Shown one piece after another: positions 53,583 to 61,893 of a DNA stretch of 64,000 bases. A program made the position numbers and the translations under genes. The DNA comes from UTCHB3 sp008363265 (GTDB lineage: Bacteria; Bacteroidota; Ignavibacteria; Ignavibacteriales; Ignavibacteriaceae): assembly GCA_045863055.1 (NCBI GenBank), contig BTUW01000002.1, positions 233,711-297,710 on the forward strand. The letters run 5' to 3'. The notes under the pieces are model-generated. The model had not been told where the DNA came from and did not search any database. It was given only the letters and a program-made list of their open reading frames with translations. Each line of letters begins with the position of its first letter. Position 1 is the stretch's first letter.

Positions 53583-53610
53583 TTTGCTCTACCAGCTGAG
53601 CTAAGGTGGC
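53538..53610 (-). tRNA. tRNA-Thr (anticodon CGT)
   Basis: The minus strand folds as a full cloverleaf: acceptor GCCACCT/AGGTGGC, D arm GCTC/GAGC with AGCTGGTA loop, anticodon stem AATCA/TGATT with loop TTCGTAA (anticodon CGT, codon ACG), and T arm GCCGG-TTCGAAT-CCGGC. The discriminator is T and CCA is not encoded. It overlaps the 3' end of copA on the other strand by 45 bases. Confidence 0.97.
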
Positions 53611-53696
53611 TTCTTAAAAGAGAGAGGAAAAAAAGAGGACTATCTTACTCTTTTTTTATGTCTGTTTTTTCTCAGTCTTTTTTTCCGCTTGTGGGT

Positions 53697-53718
53697 AGAC
53701 ATTTTATGTCTTTTGCGT
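53697..53718 (+). terminator. Possible AT-rich terminator after copA
   Basis: AGACAT-TTT-ATGTCT is followed by TTTGCG and a T-run. It could end plus-strand transcription that passes antisense through the tRNA. The stem is short and AT-rich. Confidence 0.35.
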
Positions 53719-53749
53719 TTTTTTCCGCAGGGCATCTAAAATCTCCGTT

Positions 53750-54508
53750 TTATTGGTTTTTGTTTTTTTCAAGAATATTTTTGGCTTGTCCGGCCGCACT
53801 GGAGTTAGGATCGAGAGCGATGGCCTTGTTAAGCCATTCGGTCGCCTCACTCATTTTGTTATCTGTCAGTTTAACAACCCCCATGTTCAGATGAGCTATC
53901 TGATGTTTGGGATTGATACCGATCGCTTTCATAAAATTCTCTTCGGCCTTCTTAAGATCCTGCATATTGAAGTAGCAGACTCCAAGGTCGGTGATCACAT
54001 CAGGCTCACCCGGTCTCTTCTCAATATACTTGTTGTAGAGCGGGACAGCTTTCTCAAACGCGCCGATATCAAAATATTTGTGCGCCAGATTCAGCATCAA
54101 GTCGAGGTTATCTGGCGTTGCTGCCAGTTGCTTCTCCATGTCGAGCGTCTGGGGATCGATCTGAATGTTACCGCCGCCCATCGGATTAGTCTCACCGTGC
54201 CCTTCGCCCGGAGGGTGATTGTGACCCGCGTGCGGATCAGTCGGCTTGGGTGATTCAAACACTCCGGAGCCGGTTAGTATAAAAAGCGCGGCAATAAGAA
54301 ATATCCCGAGTGAAATTCCGGCGGTTTTCGCGGGCGATAACCGGGATGAAGATCTTTTTGAACCTTTACCCTGACCCTCGCCTTTAGCACGTGCCTCTTT
54401 CTTCTTCGAGGGATCGAGAAGGGCACCGCAATCACCGCAGAACGCGGATCCAACCGCATTCGGGGTCCCGCAAACGGGACAATTCTTTACTTCTTTGTTC
54501 TCAGACAT
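53750..54508 (-). CDS. Zinc-ribbon TPR membrane protein
   Basis: This 252-residue protein starts at the ATG at 54508 with AGGTGA upstream. A zinc ribbon opens it (CPVCGTPN and FCGDCG), then a basic low-complexity region, one membrane segment (about 64-84), a His/Gly/Pro-rich stretch (DPHAGHNHPPGEGHGE) and three to four TPR units (for example GAFEKAVPLYNKYIEKRPG). The ribbon is predicted to be cytoplasmic and the TPRs periplasmic. The His-rich stretch could bind metal, which is notable next to copA but unproven. Function unknown. Confidence 0.85.
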   Translation of the reverse strand: MSENKEVKNCPVCGTPNAVGSAFCGDCGALLDPSKKKEARAKGEGQGKGSKRSSSRLSPAKTAGISLGIFLIAALFILTGSGVFESPKPTDPHAGHNHPPGEGHGETNPMGGGNIQIDPQTLDMEKQLAATPDNLDLMLNLAHKYFDIGAFEKAVPLYNKYIEKRPGEPDVITDLGVCYFNMQDLKKAEENFMKAIGINPKHQIAHLNMGVVKLTDNKMSEATEWLNKAIALDPNSSAAGQAKNILEKNKNQ

Positions 54509-54534
54509 GGTCACCTGTTATTGTTGGAGGATGA

Positions 54535-54825
54535 TCATTTGTTTTTCAGACCGTTGTCGACCTGATTTTTAAAGTCTTTCGAAAACTTAAATACCGGGAT
54601 GAAATGCTCCGGTACAAAAACTTTCTCTCCGTTCTTCGGATTTCTTGCGTATCTGGCAGCTTTTTTCTTTACCTTGAAAGTTCCGAAACCCCTTATTTCG
54701 ATCCCTTTTCCGGTGCTTAAAGCTTCAATCACGCTTTTGAAAAAACCTTCGACAACCGCTTCGGTCTCAAGCTTAGTGAGGCCTGTGCCCTCCGCAACAA
54801 TATCTACGATGTCGGCTTTTGTCAT
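54535..54825 (-). CDS. hup: HU-family DNA-binding protein
   Basis: This 96-residue histone-like protein bends DNA. It has the family's N-terminal helices (MTKADIVDIVAEGTGLT), GFGTFKVKKKAARYARNPKNGEKV beta arm region (given as landmarks GFGTFKV and RNPKNGE) and a C-terminal helix. HU cannot be told from IHF subunits by sequence alone here. It sits 26 bp upstream of the zinc-ribbon TPR gene on the same strand. Confidence 0.95.
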   Translation of the reverse strand: MTKADIVDIVAEGTGLTKLETEAVVEGFFKSVIEALSTGKGIEIRGFGTFKVKKKAARYARNPKNGEKVFVPEHFIPVFKFSKDFKNQVDNGLKNK

Positions 54826-55112
54826 TATTTTCGATCTCCGGGTAAAAAATTTTCAAATGGAACCTCTAATTTATCACGAATCGGGGAAAAATGCAAACTT
54901 TCATCCGGGCCGGGGCACTATTGGCCGTAATTATTCTACCGTTCATCTGAATAACCTTCACCACAAAGTAAAAATTTATTACATTTCCATTGAATTTTTA
55001 ATTATTTCAGACAATTTTCTCTGTGATGCGATGTTTGCAGTCTCCAAGTGTGACGGAATTCGATACTATTACAAAATCTAACCTGCAGAATTAGAAAGCA
55101 ACCAGCGCGAGA
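54826..55112. other. Divergent AT-rich spacer
   Basis: The 287 bp between hup and the unknown membrane protein gene are AT-rich and carry promoters by position only. No RNA gene or repeat was recognised. Confidence 0.35.
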
Positions 55113-55688
55113 ATGGATACCGGTGTAATACCATTAGTAAAGCAAGTGGTGATCATATTTACGATCATCATTGTGGCTTTTATTGCTCTCTCTTTCGGTT
55201 TTGCAAAGCTGAAAGCCCTGATAACGGGTAAAAAGCCCCCCAAAACCGGCCCGGAATTGTATGCCGCGCAGCTGGCAATGCAGAAAAACCCCAACAAATC
55301 GACCCACGTTAAAAAGGCCCGTATTCCTTCGACCGAAAAGAAAAAGGAAGAACCACCTCGCCATCATGAAGAAGTTCCCGTTCAGAATGCGGAAAGACTG
55401 AAAGCACCAGCACCTCCCATTAGAAGAAATGACGAGGCCCGCCGTTCACGCGCTCAAAGCAGGGTGCAGATGAACATGGTGCAGCAATCGGTACCTAAAA
55501 GAAATGTTTTCGAAGTTGTGAACAACCAGCAGGCAAACTTCAGGGGTGTCCAGATGGGCGCTATCTCTTATACCCCAAGCCAGTCAACGGTCACGACTCA
55601 GGCAAACATGCGGAACCAGACCCTGAACTGGGGTGGCCCCTCCACCACGGGAACAGGGCCACGCAAGATCAACGTAAATTTCAAGTAG
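55113..55688 (+). CDS. Single-pass membrane protein of unknown function
   Basis: This 191-residue protein has one N-terminal membrane helix (about 9-33, VVIIFTIIIVAFIALSFGFA) followed by a basic, Pro- and Gln-rich region without clear folded domains (KKKEEPPRHHEEV, RRSRAQSRVQMNMVQQ, MRNQTLNWGG). It looks disordered. I do not recognise it. It converges with pepF, with two bases between stops. Confidence 0.65.
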   Translation: MDTGVIPLVKQVVIIFTIIIVAFIALSFGFAKLKALITGKKPPKTGPELYAAQLAMQKNPNKSTHVKKARIPSTEKKKEEPPRHHEEVPVQNAERLKAPAPPIRRNDEARRSRAQSRVQMNMVQQSVPKRNVFEVVNNQQANFRGVQMGAISYTPSQSTVTTQANMRNQTLNWGGPSTTGTGPRKINVNFK

Positions 55689-55690
55689 AC

Positions 55691-57532
55691 CTAAAGAAGT
55701 CCCTCCATTTCATCAAGTATTGATGTCATTTTATCTATCACGGCTTTAACGGCCTGTGGTTGGGTCATATCTACGCCGGCATCTTTCAAGATGTCGATGG
55801 AATACTTTGATTTACCCGCTTTGAGGAAACCGAGATAGCGGTCGACCGCCGGCTGCCCCTCTTTTTTCACCAGACCAACCAGTGCCTCGGAGGCCGCCAT
55901 GCCTGTTGCGTACTGATACACGTAGAAATTGTAATAAAAATGAGGTATCCTGGCCCAGGTATACTCTTCCTCATCATCCACGTTCATGGCCGGACCCCAA
56001 TATTTTGAGTAAAGCTCCTTAAAGAGCGCCCGCAATTCAGTCGCGGTCAGGGCTTCCCCCGCCTCAACCCGGCTATAGGCTATTTTTTCGAACTCCGCAA
56101 ACATCGTCTGACGGTAAAACGTGGCGGTTACACTGTTAAGGTACTTCTCCATCAGCATCAGCTTTTCCTCGCGGGTGGTCGATGCTTTTATAAGGTGCTC
56201 CAAAAGCAGCGACTCATTGAAGGTCGATGCCACTTCCGCCAGAAAAATCGAATAATCCGCATAAACGTAAGGCTGACTCTGCCCTGTGAACCATGAGTGC
56301 ATGTTGTGCCCCATTTCGTGGGCAAGTGTGAAAACATCATTCAGAAGGCCGGTAAAGTTCATCAGAACATATGGGTGTGTGCCGTAAGTGCAGCCCGAGG
56401 AATATGCGCCCGAGCGTTTCCCGGCAGTCTCGTAAACATCTATCCAGCGGCTGTCGAACGCCCTGTTGAGAGACTCAAGATACTCCGTACCCATTAACTG
56501 AAGCGAATCGTTCACCAGAGCCCGGGCTTCCTCCCAGGTGTATTTTTTCACCTCCGTGTTATCGAAAATCGTCACATACGAGTCATACGGATGTATTTTA
56601 TCCCTCTTCAACATCCGGCGTTTAATCTCAGCCCAGCGGTGCATCGGGGCAAGATTGTCGCTCACTGTACCGATGAGGTTATCATATACCGCAACAGGAA
56701 TATTATTCGAATGAAGTGCGGCCTCAAGCGAACTTCCGAAATTCCTCGCTCTCGAATTGAATATTTTCCCTTTCAGGTTGTTGTTGAATATTACCGAGAA
56801 AGTATTGGCATAGTCGATGAACGGCTTGTAGAACGCTTTGTAGGCCCTCTCCCGGTAGTCGCCGTCTTTCGAATAAAGTGCCGCGTAGAACCGTCCGTGC
56901 GACATTTCGATGGTCTCGCCATTCTCCCCTTCCACAGAGGGAAACTTGATATCGGCGTCTGAAAAGATCGAAAATATCTCATAAGCACCCCCGGTCACGC
57001 CGGATGAGAGTGCCATAATCATCTCCTCTTTTTCAGTAAGCGTATGTGCTTTTTTTCTCCTGATGTCATCGAAGAAATGGCCGTACTCACCCAGGCCGTG
57101 CGAGGCCATCGCTTCCTCAACAATGGTGTCAGGGGTGCTGTTGATCTCCGGAAGGATGAAAGAAGCCTTTGAACCCGCCACGGTGTAGAGGTTCCTGATC
57201 CTGTCGTTCATTCCTTGAAAGAGGTTATCGCGCAGGTCACTGTCTTTATTAAGCATCACATAGAGATGAAGTTTCTCAACCGCGATCGAGATATCCTCAT
57301 CAAACTTTATGCATTCAGCAAGTTTTTCAGCACTTTTGGATATCTCCCCTCTGAACTTTCCGTATTCCTCAACCATGTTCTGCACCCTGGCGAACTCCTG
57401 CTCCCACGCCCCCAGGCTCTCAAAAATATCAGCGGTGTTCCACTTGTATTTCTCATCCACCCCGGCTCTTTCGGGAAGTGAGCCGGTCTCCGCGGCGTGA
57501 AGTGCATGCCTCACTATTTCATCTCTTAACAT
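55691..57532 (-). CDS. pepF: Oligoendopeptidase F
   Basis: This 613-residue M3B zinc peptidase degrades short peptides in the cytoplasm. The active site is HEMGH (His405, Glu406, His409), with a third ligand Glu in the following helix (FLAEVASTFNESLL). The N-terminal helical domain and the RSGAYSSG segment that lines the substrate channel are present. Length matches the family (about 600). No signal peptide. It is divergent from secD. Confidence 0.96.
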   Translation of the reverse strand: MLRDEIVRHALHAAETGSLPERAGVDEKYKWNTADIFESLGAWEQEFARVQNMVEEYGKFRGEISKSAEKLAECIKFDEDISIAVEKLHLYVMLNKDSDLRDNLFQGMNDRIRNLYTVAGSKASFILPEINSTPDTIVEEAMASHGLGEYGHFFDDIRRKKAHTLTEKEEMIMALSSGVTGGAYEIFSIFSDADIKFPSVEGENGETIEMSHGRFYAALYSKDGDYRERAYKAFYKPFIDYANTFSVIFNNNLKGKIFNSRARNFGSSLEAALHSNNIPVAVYDNLIGTVSDNLAPMHRWAEIKRRMLKRDKIHPYDSYVTIFDNTEVKKYTWEEARALVNDSLQLMGTEYLESLNRAFDSRWIDVYETAGKRSGAYSSGCTYGTHPYVLMNFTGLLNDVFTLAHEMGHNMHSWFTGQSQPYVYADYSIFLAEVASTFNESLLLEHLIKASTTREEKLMLMEKYLNSVTATFYRQTMFAEFEKIAYSRVEAGEALTATELRALFKELYSKYWGPAMNVDDEEEYTWARIPHFYYNFYVYQYATGMAASEALVGLVKKEGQPAVDRYLGFLKAGKSKYSIDILKDAGVDMTQPQAVKAVIDKMTSILDEMEGLL

Positions 57533-57721
57533 CTTGTTTTTTCCGTAGTTATGGTTTCATTTCAGTAATTGGCGGTAAAATCGACACAAAATTAACAAAT
57601 CTTCATTTTTTTTCGATTAATTGAGTGGTGCACACCCAAATAAGTTGATTTTTTAAGGAGTTAGAGGTAAATTGCTTGTCTGAATTTTTTTTCATATTAA
57701 ATAATCGAGTTAAGCTAACTT

Positions 57722-59716
57722 ATGGAAAAGTACCTATACAGGATCCTGATCACTGTTGCATTGGTAGCCCTGTCGGTTTACTTCCTGTATCCGACCTATC
57801 AGGACTACATTAAAACCACAGAGATAAATGAAAAAGTTTCTTCACAGGAGAAATTCTTAAAGGAGAAATACCCGAAAATGGGTAAGGAGGCAATGGCCAC
57901 CCTTCTGAAGAATTTTGAAGACAGTTTGAAAACCGCTGACGAAGATTACGCCAAGGCCAGGGCGAAAAGGCTTAAACTTGGTCTCGATCTCCAGGGTGGT
58001 ATGCGCGTTGTTCTCGAAGTGAACACCGCTGAACTCCTCAAGAAACTTGCCAACGATCCCGATCCTGCTTTCCTGAAGATCCTCGATGAGGCCACAAAAG
58101 AGGCTGCAGCTAACGATGAGTCGGTGGTTGATGTTCTCATCAGAAAACTTCAGGCTTCCAACATCCGCCTCAGCAGATATTTTGGTAATGTTGACGATGA
58201 TGATGCCAAGATCACTTCACAGCTGAAAGATCAGGCCATCGACGCGGTTTCCCGCGCGGAACAGATACTCCGTAACCGAATTGACCAGTACGGCGTTTCC
58301 GAGCCGACCATCCAGAAACAGGGAACAAACCGCATCGTGGTCGAACTCCCCGGTATCGCCAACGAAGAGGAAGCCCGCCAGCTCATCCAGAGCACCGCGC
58401 TCCTCGAGTTCAAGATGGTAAGAGACCCTCAGTATTCTTTCGACCTGCTCGGCAGGATCAATACTGCCCTCGCCGGCGGCAAGGTTGAGGAAGAGAAAAA
58501 ACCTGCCGATACAACCAAAGTTGACACCACCGCTGTCGCGAAAAAAGATGAAGTGAAGACCGACTCAACCGCCGTGGCCAAGACTGACTCCGGCAAAAAA
58601 GCCGACACTTCAGCTAAAACAGCAAATAACGATACAGCTCAGAAATCACCCGAACAGCTTGCGAAAGAGAATCCGGTCTTCGCCCTTCTCTCACCCAACC
58701 AGCAGACAGGTGATATCTACGTTACCGCAGGCAACAAAGACAAACTGCAGAGACTCCTCAACTCGTCAACCGCTCAGGCGATCCTCGGTGAAACCGATGA
58801 GTTCCTCTTCTCGAACAACGCTTTCATTGCCGAAGGCGGAGAAAAAATTTACACACTTCTTTGTGTCAACAAAAAAGCCGAGCTTACCGGTGGTGTAATC
58901 ACCGAAGCTGTCGGAACCCCCGATCCTTCCGGTGCGGCCGGTGCAGTGGTTTCAATGACCATGAACTCTGAGGGTTCTGTTGAATGGGCAAGAATCACCG
59001 GAGCCAACGTTGATAAAAGATGCGCCATCGTTCTCGACGGTGTGGTTTACTCAGCACCCGTTATTAAGAACAAGATCACCGGTGGAAGAAGCCAGATCGA
59101 TGGTATGAAAGACCTTAACGAAGCAAAACTCCTCGCCAACATCCTCAACGCGGGTGCTTTTGCCGCTCCTGTTGAGATCATCGAAGAAAGAACTGTCGGT
59201 CCATCACTCGGTGAAGACTCGATCACCGCCGGACTTCAGTCGGTTCTATTTGGCTTCCTTCTCGTTGCCCTTTTCATGATCGTTTATTATCAGGGCGCGG
59301 GCGGTATCGCTTCATTCGCGCTTACTTTTGTTATCTTCCTTATAATAGGCACCCTTGCCGCTTTCGGTGCAACGCTCACACTCCCCGGTATCGCCGGTAT
59401 AGTGCTGACGATCGGTATGGCGGTCGACTCGAACGTGCTTATTTATGAGAGGATCAGGGAAGAACTTGGACTCGGCAAGACTGCCAAAGCCGCCGTCGAA
59501 GGTGGTTTTGCAAAAGCTGCCGCCGCGATCTGGGACTCGAACATCACAACCCTGATCACCAGTATCATTCTCTACCAGTTCGGTACAGGGCCTATCCAGG
59601 GCTTCGCGCTTACGCTTATGATCGGTATCCTTACCTCTCTGTTCGGCGCGCTTGTAATAGCCAAGGTAATTTTTGAATATTTCACCGACAAGGGTCACCC
59701 TGTCTCGATCGGTTAA
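57722..59716 (+). CDS. secD: Protein translocase subunit SecD
   Basis: This 664-residue inner-membrane protein uses the proton gradient to finish Sec-dependent export. It has a first membrane helix (about 7-23), the GLDLQGGMRVVLEV motif (87-100), a P1 periplasmic domain and a C-terminal block of five helices with GLQSVLFGFLLVALFM and GMAVDSNVLIYERIREE. An unusual Lys/Asp/Thr/Ala-rich insert lies at about 254-315 (repeats of the DTTAVAKKDEVKTDS type). No clear Shine-Dalgarno is seen upstream of the ATG. secF follows 30 bp later. Confidence 0.97.
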   Translation: MEKYLYRILITVALVALSVYFLYPTYQDYIKTTEINEKVSSQEKFLKEKYPKMGKEAMATLLKNFEDSLKTADEDYAKARAKRLKLGLDLQGGMRVVLEVNTAELLKKLANDPDPAFLKILDEATKEAAANDESVVDVLIRKLQASNIRLSRYFGNVDDDDAKITSQLKDQAIDAVSRAEQILRNRIDQYGVSEPTIQKQGTNRIVVELPGIANEEEARQLIQSTALLEFKMVRDPQYSFDLLGRINTALAGGKVEEEKKPADTTKVDTTAVAKKDEVKTDSTAVAKTDSGKKADTSAKTANNDTAQKSPEQLAKENPVFALLSPNQQTGDIYVTAGNKDKLQRLLNSSTAQAILGETDEFLFSNNAFIAEGGEKIYTLLCVNKKAELTGGVITEAVGTPDPSGAAGAVVSMTMNSEGSVEWARITGANVDKRCAIVLDGVVYSAPVIKNKITGGRSQIDGMKDLNEAKLLANILNAGAFAAPVEIIEERTVGPSLGEDSITAGLQSVLFGFLLVALFMIVYYQGAGGIASFALTFVIFLIIGTLAAFGATLTLPGIAGIVLTIGMAVDSNVLIYERIREELGLGKTAKAAVEGGFAKAAAAIWDSNITTLITSIILYQFGTGPIQGFALTLMIGILTSLFGALVIAKVIFEYFTDKGHPVSIG

Positions 59717-59746
59717 TCTGATAAGGAATCAAGGAGCTTATTAGTA

Positions 59747-60889
59747 ATGCGTATTTTTCATAATCTAAACGTTGACTTTCTTGGTAAGAGGAAATTTTTC
59801 TACATCCTCTCAACCACTGTATTTGTGCTCGGACTGATCAGCATGCTGGTCAGAGGGCTTCAATTCGGTATCGATTTCAAAGGCGGTACTGAAGTAGTGC
59901 TCGAGTTCACAAAAGCGATCGATATCAAACAGGTCAGGGATCAGCTTTCAAATATCGGACTCGGTAATGTGGAAGTGAAGACCTTCGGCGCAGAAACCGG
60001 TGCCCTCATCAGAACCGAGGCCCAGGAGATCCCGGCTGAAGTGAAACCCAGAATACTCTCGGTTATCGAGGGCGATATCTCCAAAGCTTATGCCGGTATC
60101 AAACTTGATAAAAAAGAAGACCCCGCAACCGGTTCAGTTGTCTACACTTTCGCCGGTCCCGATACCGCGACCAAAGTTAGCCAGATGCTCTTCGATAACG
60201 GGTTCCAGGCATCAAGGGTTTCTTTCGAAGCTGACAATGCAGAGGTTATCATCAGGGTTGGTGTATCCGATCTTATCAAGGAGAGCCTCAGATCAACATT
60301 GAAGGACAACAACTTCAAGGTTCTCAGGGAAGACAGGATCGGTCCAAAGATCGGCGATGAACTTAAGAGAGATGCGATCATTGCAGTCGTGCTTTCTCTG
60401 GCCGGTATCCTCATCTATCTCGGATTCAGGTTCAAGTTCTACTTCGCCATCGGCGCGGTGGCAGCCCTTTTCCACGATGTGCTTCTTACCCTCGGTATCT
60501 TCTCACTCTTCTACGATGTGATCCCCGGGCTCAATCTTGAGATCGACCTTACGGTTATCGCGGCGTTCCTTACCCTTATCGGTTACTCGATCAACGATAC
60601 CGTTATCGTGTTCGACAGGGTCAGGGAGACATTGAAGATCCACAAGGGAGCAAAACTTGAAGCATTGATGAACGAAGCCGTGAACAAAACAATGAGCAGA
60701 ACCATCCTCACCGGTGGTACCACCCTGCTTACCGTTTTCATCCTCCTCATATTCGGTGGCGAGGTTATCAGGGCTTTCGCTTTTACTCTCTTCTTTGGTA
60801 TCATCGTTGGTACCTACTCCTCAGTGTTCGTTGCAAGCGCCTTCGTTCTCGAATATGTGAACAAGAAGAAAACGGATATCAACTTCTAA
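59747..60889 (+). CDS. secF: Protein translocase subunit SecF
   Basis: This 380-residue partner of SecD has the QFGIDFKGGTEVVLEF motif (about 37-52), a small P1 domain, and five C-terminal helices with GYSINDTVIVFDRVRE and the TLLTVFILLIFGGEVIRAFAF region (landmarks TGGTTLL and GGEVIRAFAF). GGAG is placed before the ATG. A strong terminator follows, so secDF is a two-gene unit. Confidence 0.97.
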   Translation: MRIFHNLNVDFLGKRKFFYILSTTVFVLGLISMLVRGLQFGIDFKGGTEVVLEFTKAIDIKQVRDQLSNIGLGNVEVKTFGAETGALIRTEAQEIPAEVKPRILSVIEGDISKAYAGIKLDKKEDPATGSVVYTFAGPDTATKVSQMLFDNGFQASRVSFEADNAEVIIRVGVSDLIKESLRSTLKDNNFKVLREDRIGPKIGDELKRDAIIAVVLSLAGILIYLGFRFKFYFAIGAVAALFHDVLLTLGIFSLFYDVIPGLNLEIDLTVIAAFLTLIGYSINDTVIVFDRVRETLKIHKGAKLEALMNEAVNKTMSRTILTGGTTLLTVFILLIFGGEVIRAFAFTLFFGIIVGTYSSVFVASAFVLEYVNKKKTDINF

Positions 60890-60909
60890 AAGCATCCGCT
60901 GAAATTATA

Positions 60910-60942
60910 AAGGCCGCTTCCATTCCGGGGGCGGCCTTTTTT
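60910..60942 (+). terminator. Rho-independent terminator of secDF
   Basis: AAGGCCGC (60910-60917) pairs with GCGGCCTT (60931-60938), followed by a run of T. It lies 20 bp after the secF stop. Confidence 0.93.
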
Positions 60943-61060
60943 AGTGGTTAATTGTTAGAGGTTAGTGGTTAGTTTCCGGGGGATTAAACGGTGTCCGTTC
61001 CCGGTTACGTTATCCGTTGCCCGTTGCCTGTTACCCGTTATCGGTTACCCGTTGAAAATG
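60943..61060. repeat. Degenerate tandem of GTTAGTG- and GTTACCCGTT-like words
   Basis: The first part repeats GGTTAGTGGTTAG-like words, and the second repeats CCGTTGCC/CTGTTACC/CGGTTACC-like words seven to nine bases apart. It joins directly to the heptamer/palindrome composite after it. No open frame. Confidence 0.6.
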
Positions 61061-61069
61061 GTAGAAGTA

Positions 61070-61135
61070 TAATACCTAATCCGCCGCGGCGGACTAATAC
61101 CTAATACCTAATCCGCCGCGGCGGACTAATACCTA
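61070..61135. repeat. Composite of TAATACC heptamers and two GC palindromes
   Basis: The order is TAATACC, palindrome (61080-61093), two TAATACC units, palindrome (61112-61125), TAATACC. The heptamer equals the one at murE/murF and the palindrome equals that at 2034-2049. The right end overlaps the TAG stop of the dedA-type gene (61133-61135), just as the other array overlaps the murE stop. Confidence 0.9.
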
Positions 61136-61780
61136 AATAACTTTCTTATGCTTCAAATACTTGTGTGCTGCCTTGTAGGCCATGGGGATAAGTGAGGCGA
61201 AGGCAACAATGAAGAGGGTAAGGGTGAGGTTGTTCTTAACGAAGGGGATGCTGCCGAAGAAGTAGCCCGCGAAAAGATAGAGGGAGATATAGATCAATCC
61301 CGATAGAGCGCTTGAAACAATGAAGGGGGAGAATTTCATTTTAACCACCCCCGCTACGAACGGGGCGAATGTCCGCACGATCGGGAAATATCTCGCGAGG
61401 AACATTGTGGTTCTTCCGTGTTTGTGGAAGAAGTCCTCTGTGGCTTTCAGGTACGAGGGCCGTATGAACTTGTTGTCCATTTTGTAGGCTCTCTCCCCCA
61501 ATCTCCTTCCGATCACATAGTTGATCAAATCGCCGGTAAATACGGCCAGGGTAAACAGAGGCAGAAGCGCGTATGGATTAAGTATCCCCACGGCCGCAAG
61601 TGCCCCCGCCGCGAAGATAACCGTAACTCCGGGAAGGATCGGCGTCAGTACAAAGTTTGTTTCCAGAAAAATCAGTAAAAAGAGGAAGATATATGTAACA
61701 CGGCCGAACTCGGCGGTAATCATCCCGAGATAATTGTCGAGATGGTTCATTATCTCCCAGACGTTGTTAAGCAGATCCAT
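61133..61780 (-). CDS. DedA family membrane protein
   Basis: This 215-residue protein has five to six membrane helices and the DedA/SNARE-associated core: FLETNFVLTPILPGVTVIFAAG (landmarks FLETNF and LPGV), a GDLINYVIGRRLG segment, and the conserved ARYFPIVRTFAPFVAGV with FxR...G motif typical of undecaprenyl-phosphate flippases. Members move lipid carriers or maintain the proton gradient. It has no neighbours on its strand and is divergent from the CNNM-type gene. Confidence 0.92.
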   Translation of the reverse strand: MDLLNNVWEIMNHLDNYLGMITAEFGRVTYIFLFLLIFLETNFVLTPILPGVTVIFAAGALAAVGILNPYALLPLFTLAVFTGDLINYVIGRRLGERAYKMDNKFIRPSYLKATEDFFHKHGRTTMFLARYFPIVRTFAPFVAGVVKMKFSPFIVSSALSGLIYISLYLFAGYFFGSIPFVKNNLTLTLFIVAFASLIPMAYKAAHKYLKHKKVI

Positions 61781-61893
61781 TTATGGGCTTCTTGGTGAAA
61801 GAAATGGCAGTAAACGCGACTATTAGAATTCTTTTATTTTTATTTTTGTTTTCAAATATATGTGAATTGATCATTTTCTTGTAAATAAAAATA

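Noticed and set aside
53583..53749. Pyrimidine-rich stretch as a small RNA gene
   Set aside because: No stable GC-rich structure beyond the short AT hairpin and no promoter that can be recognised.
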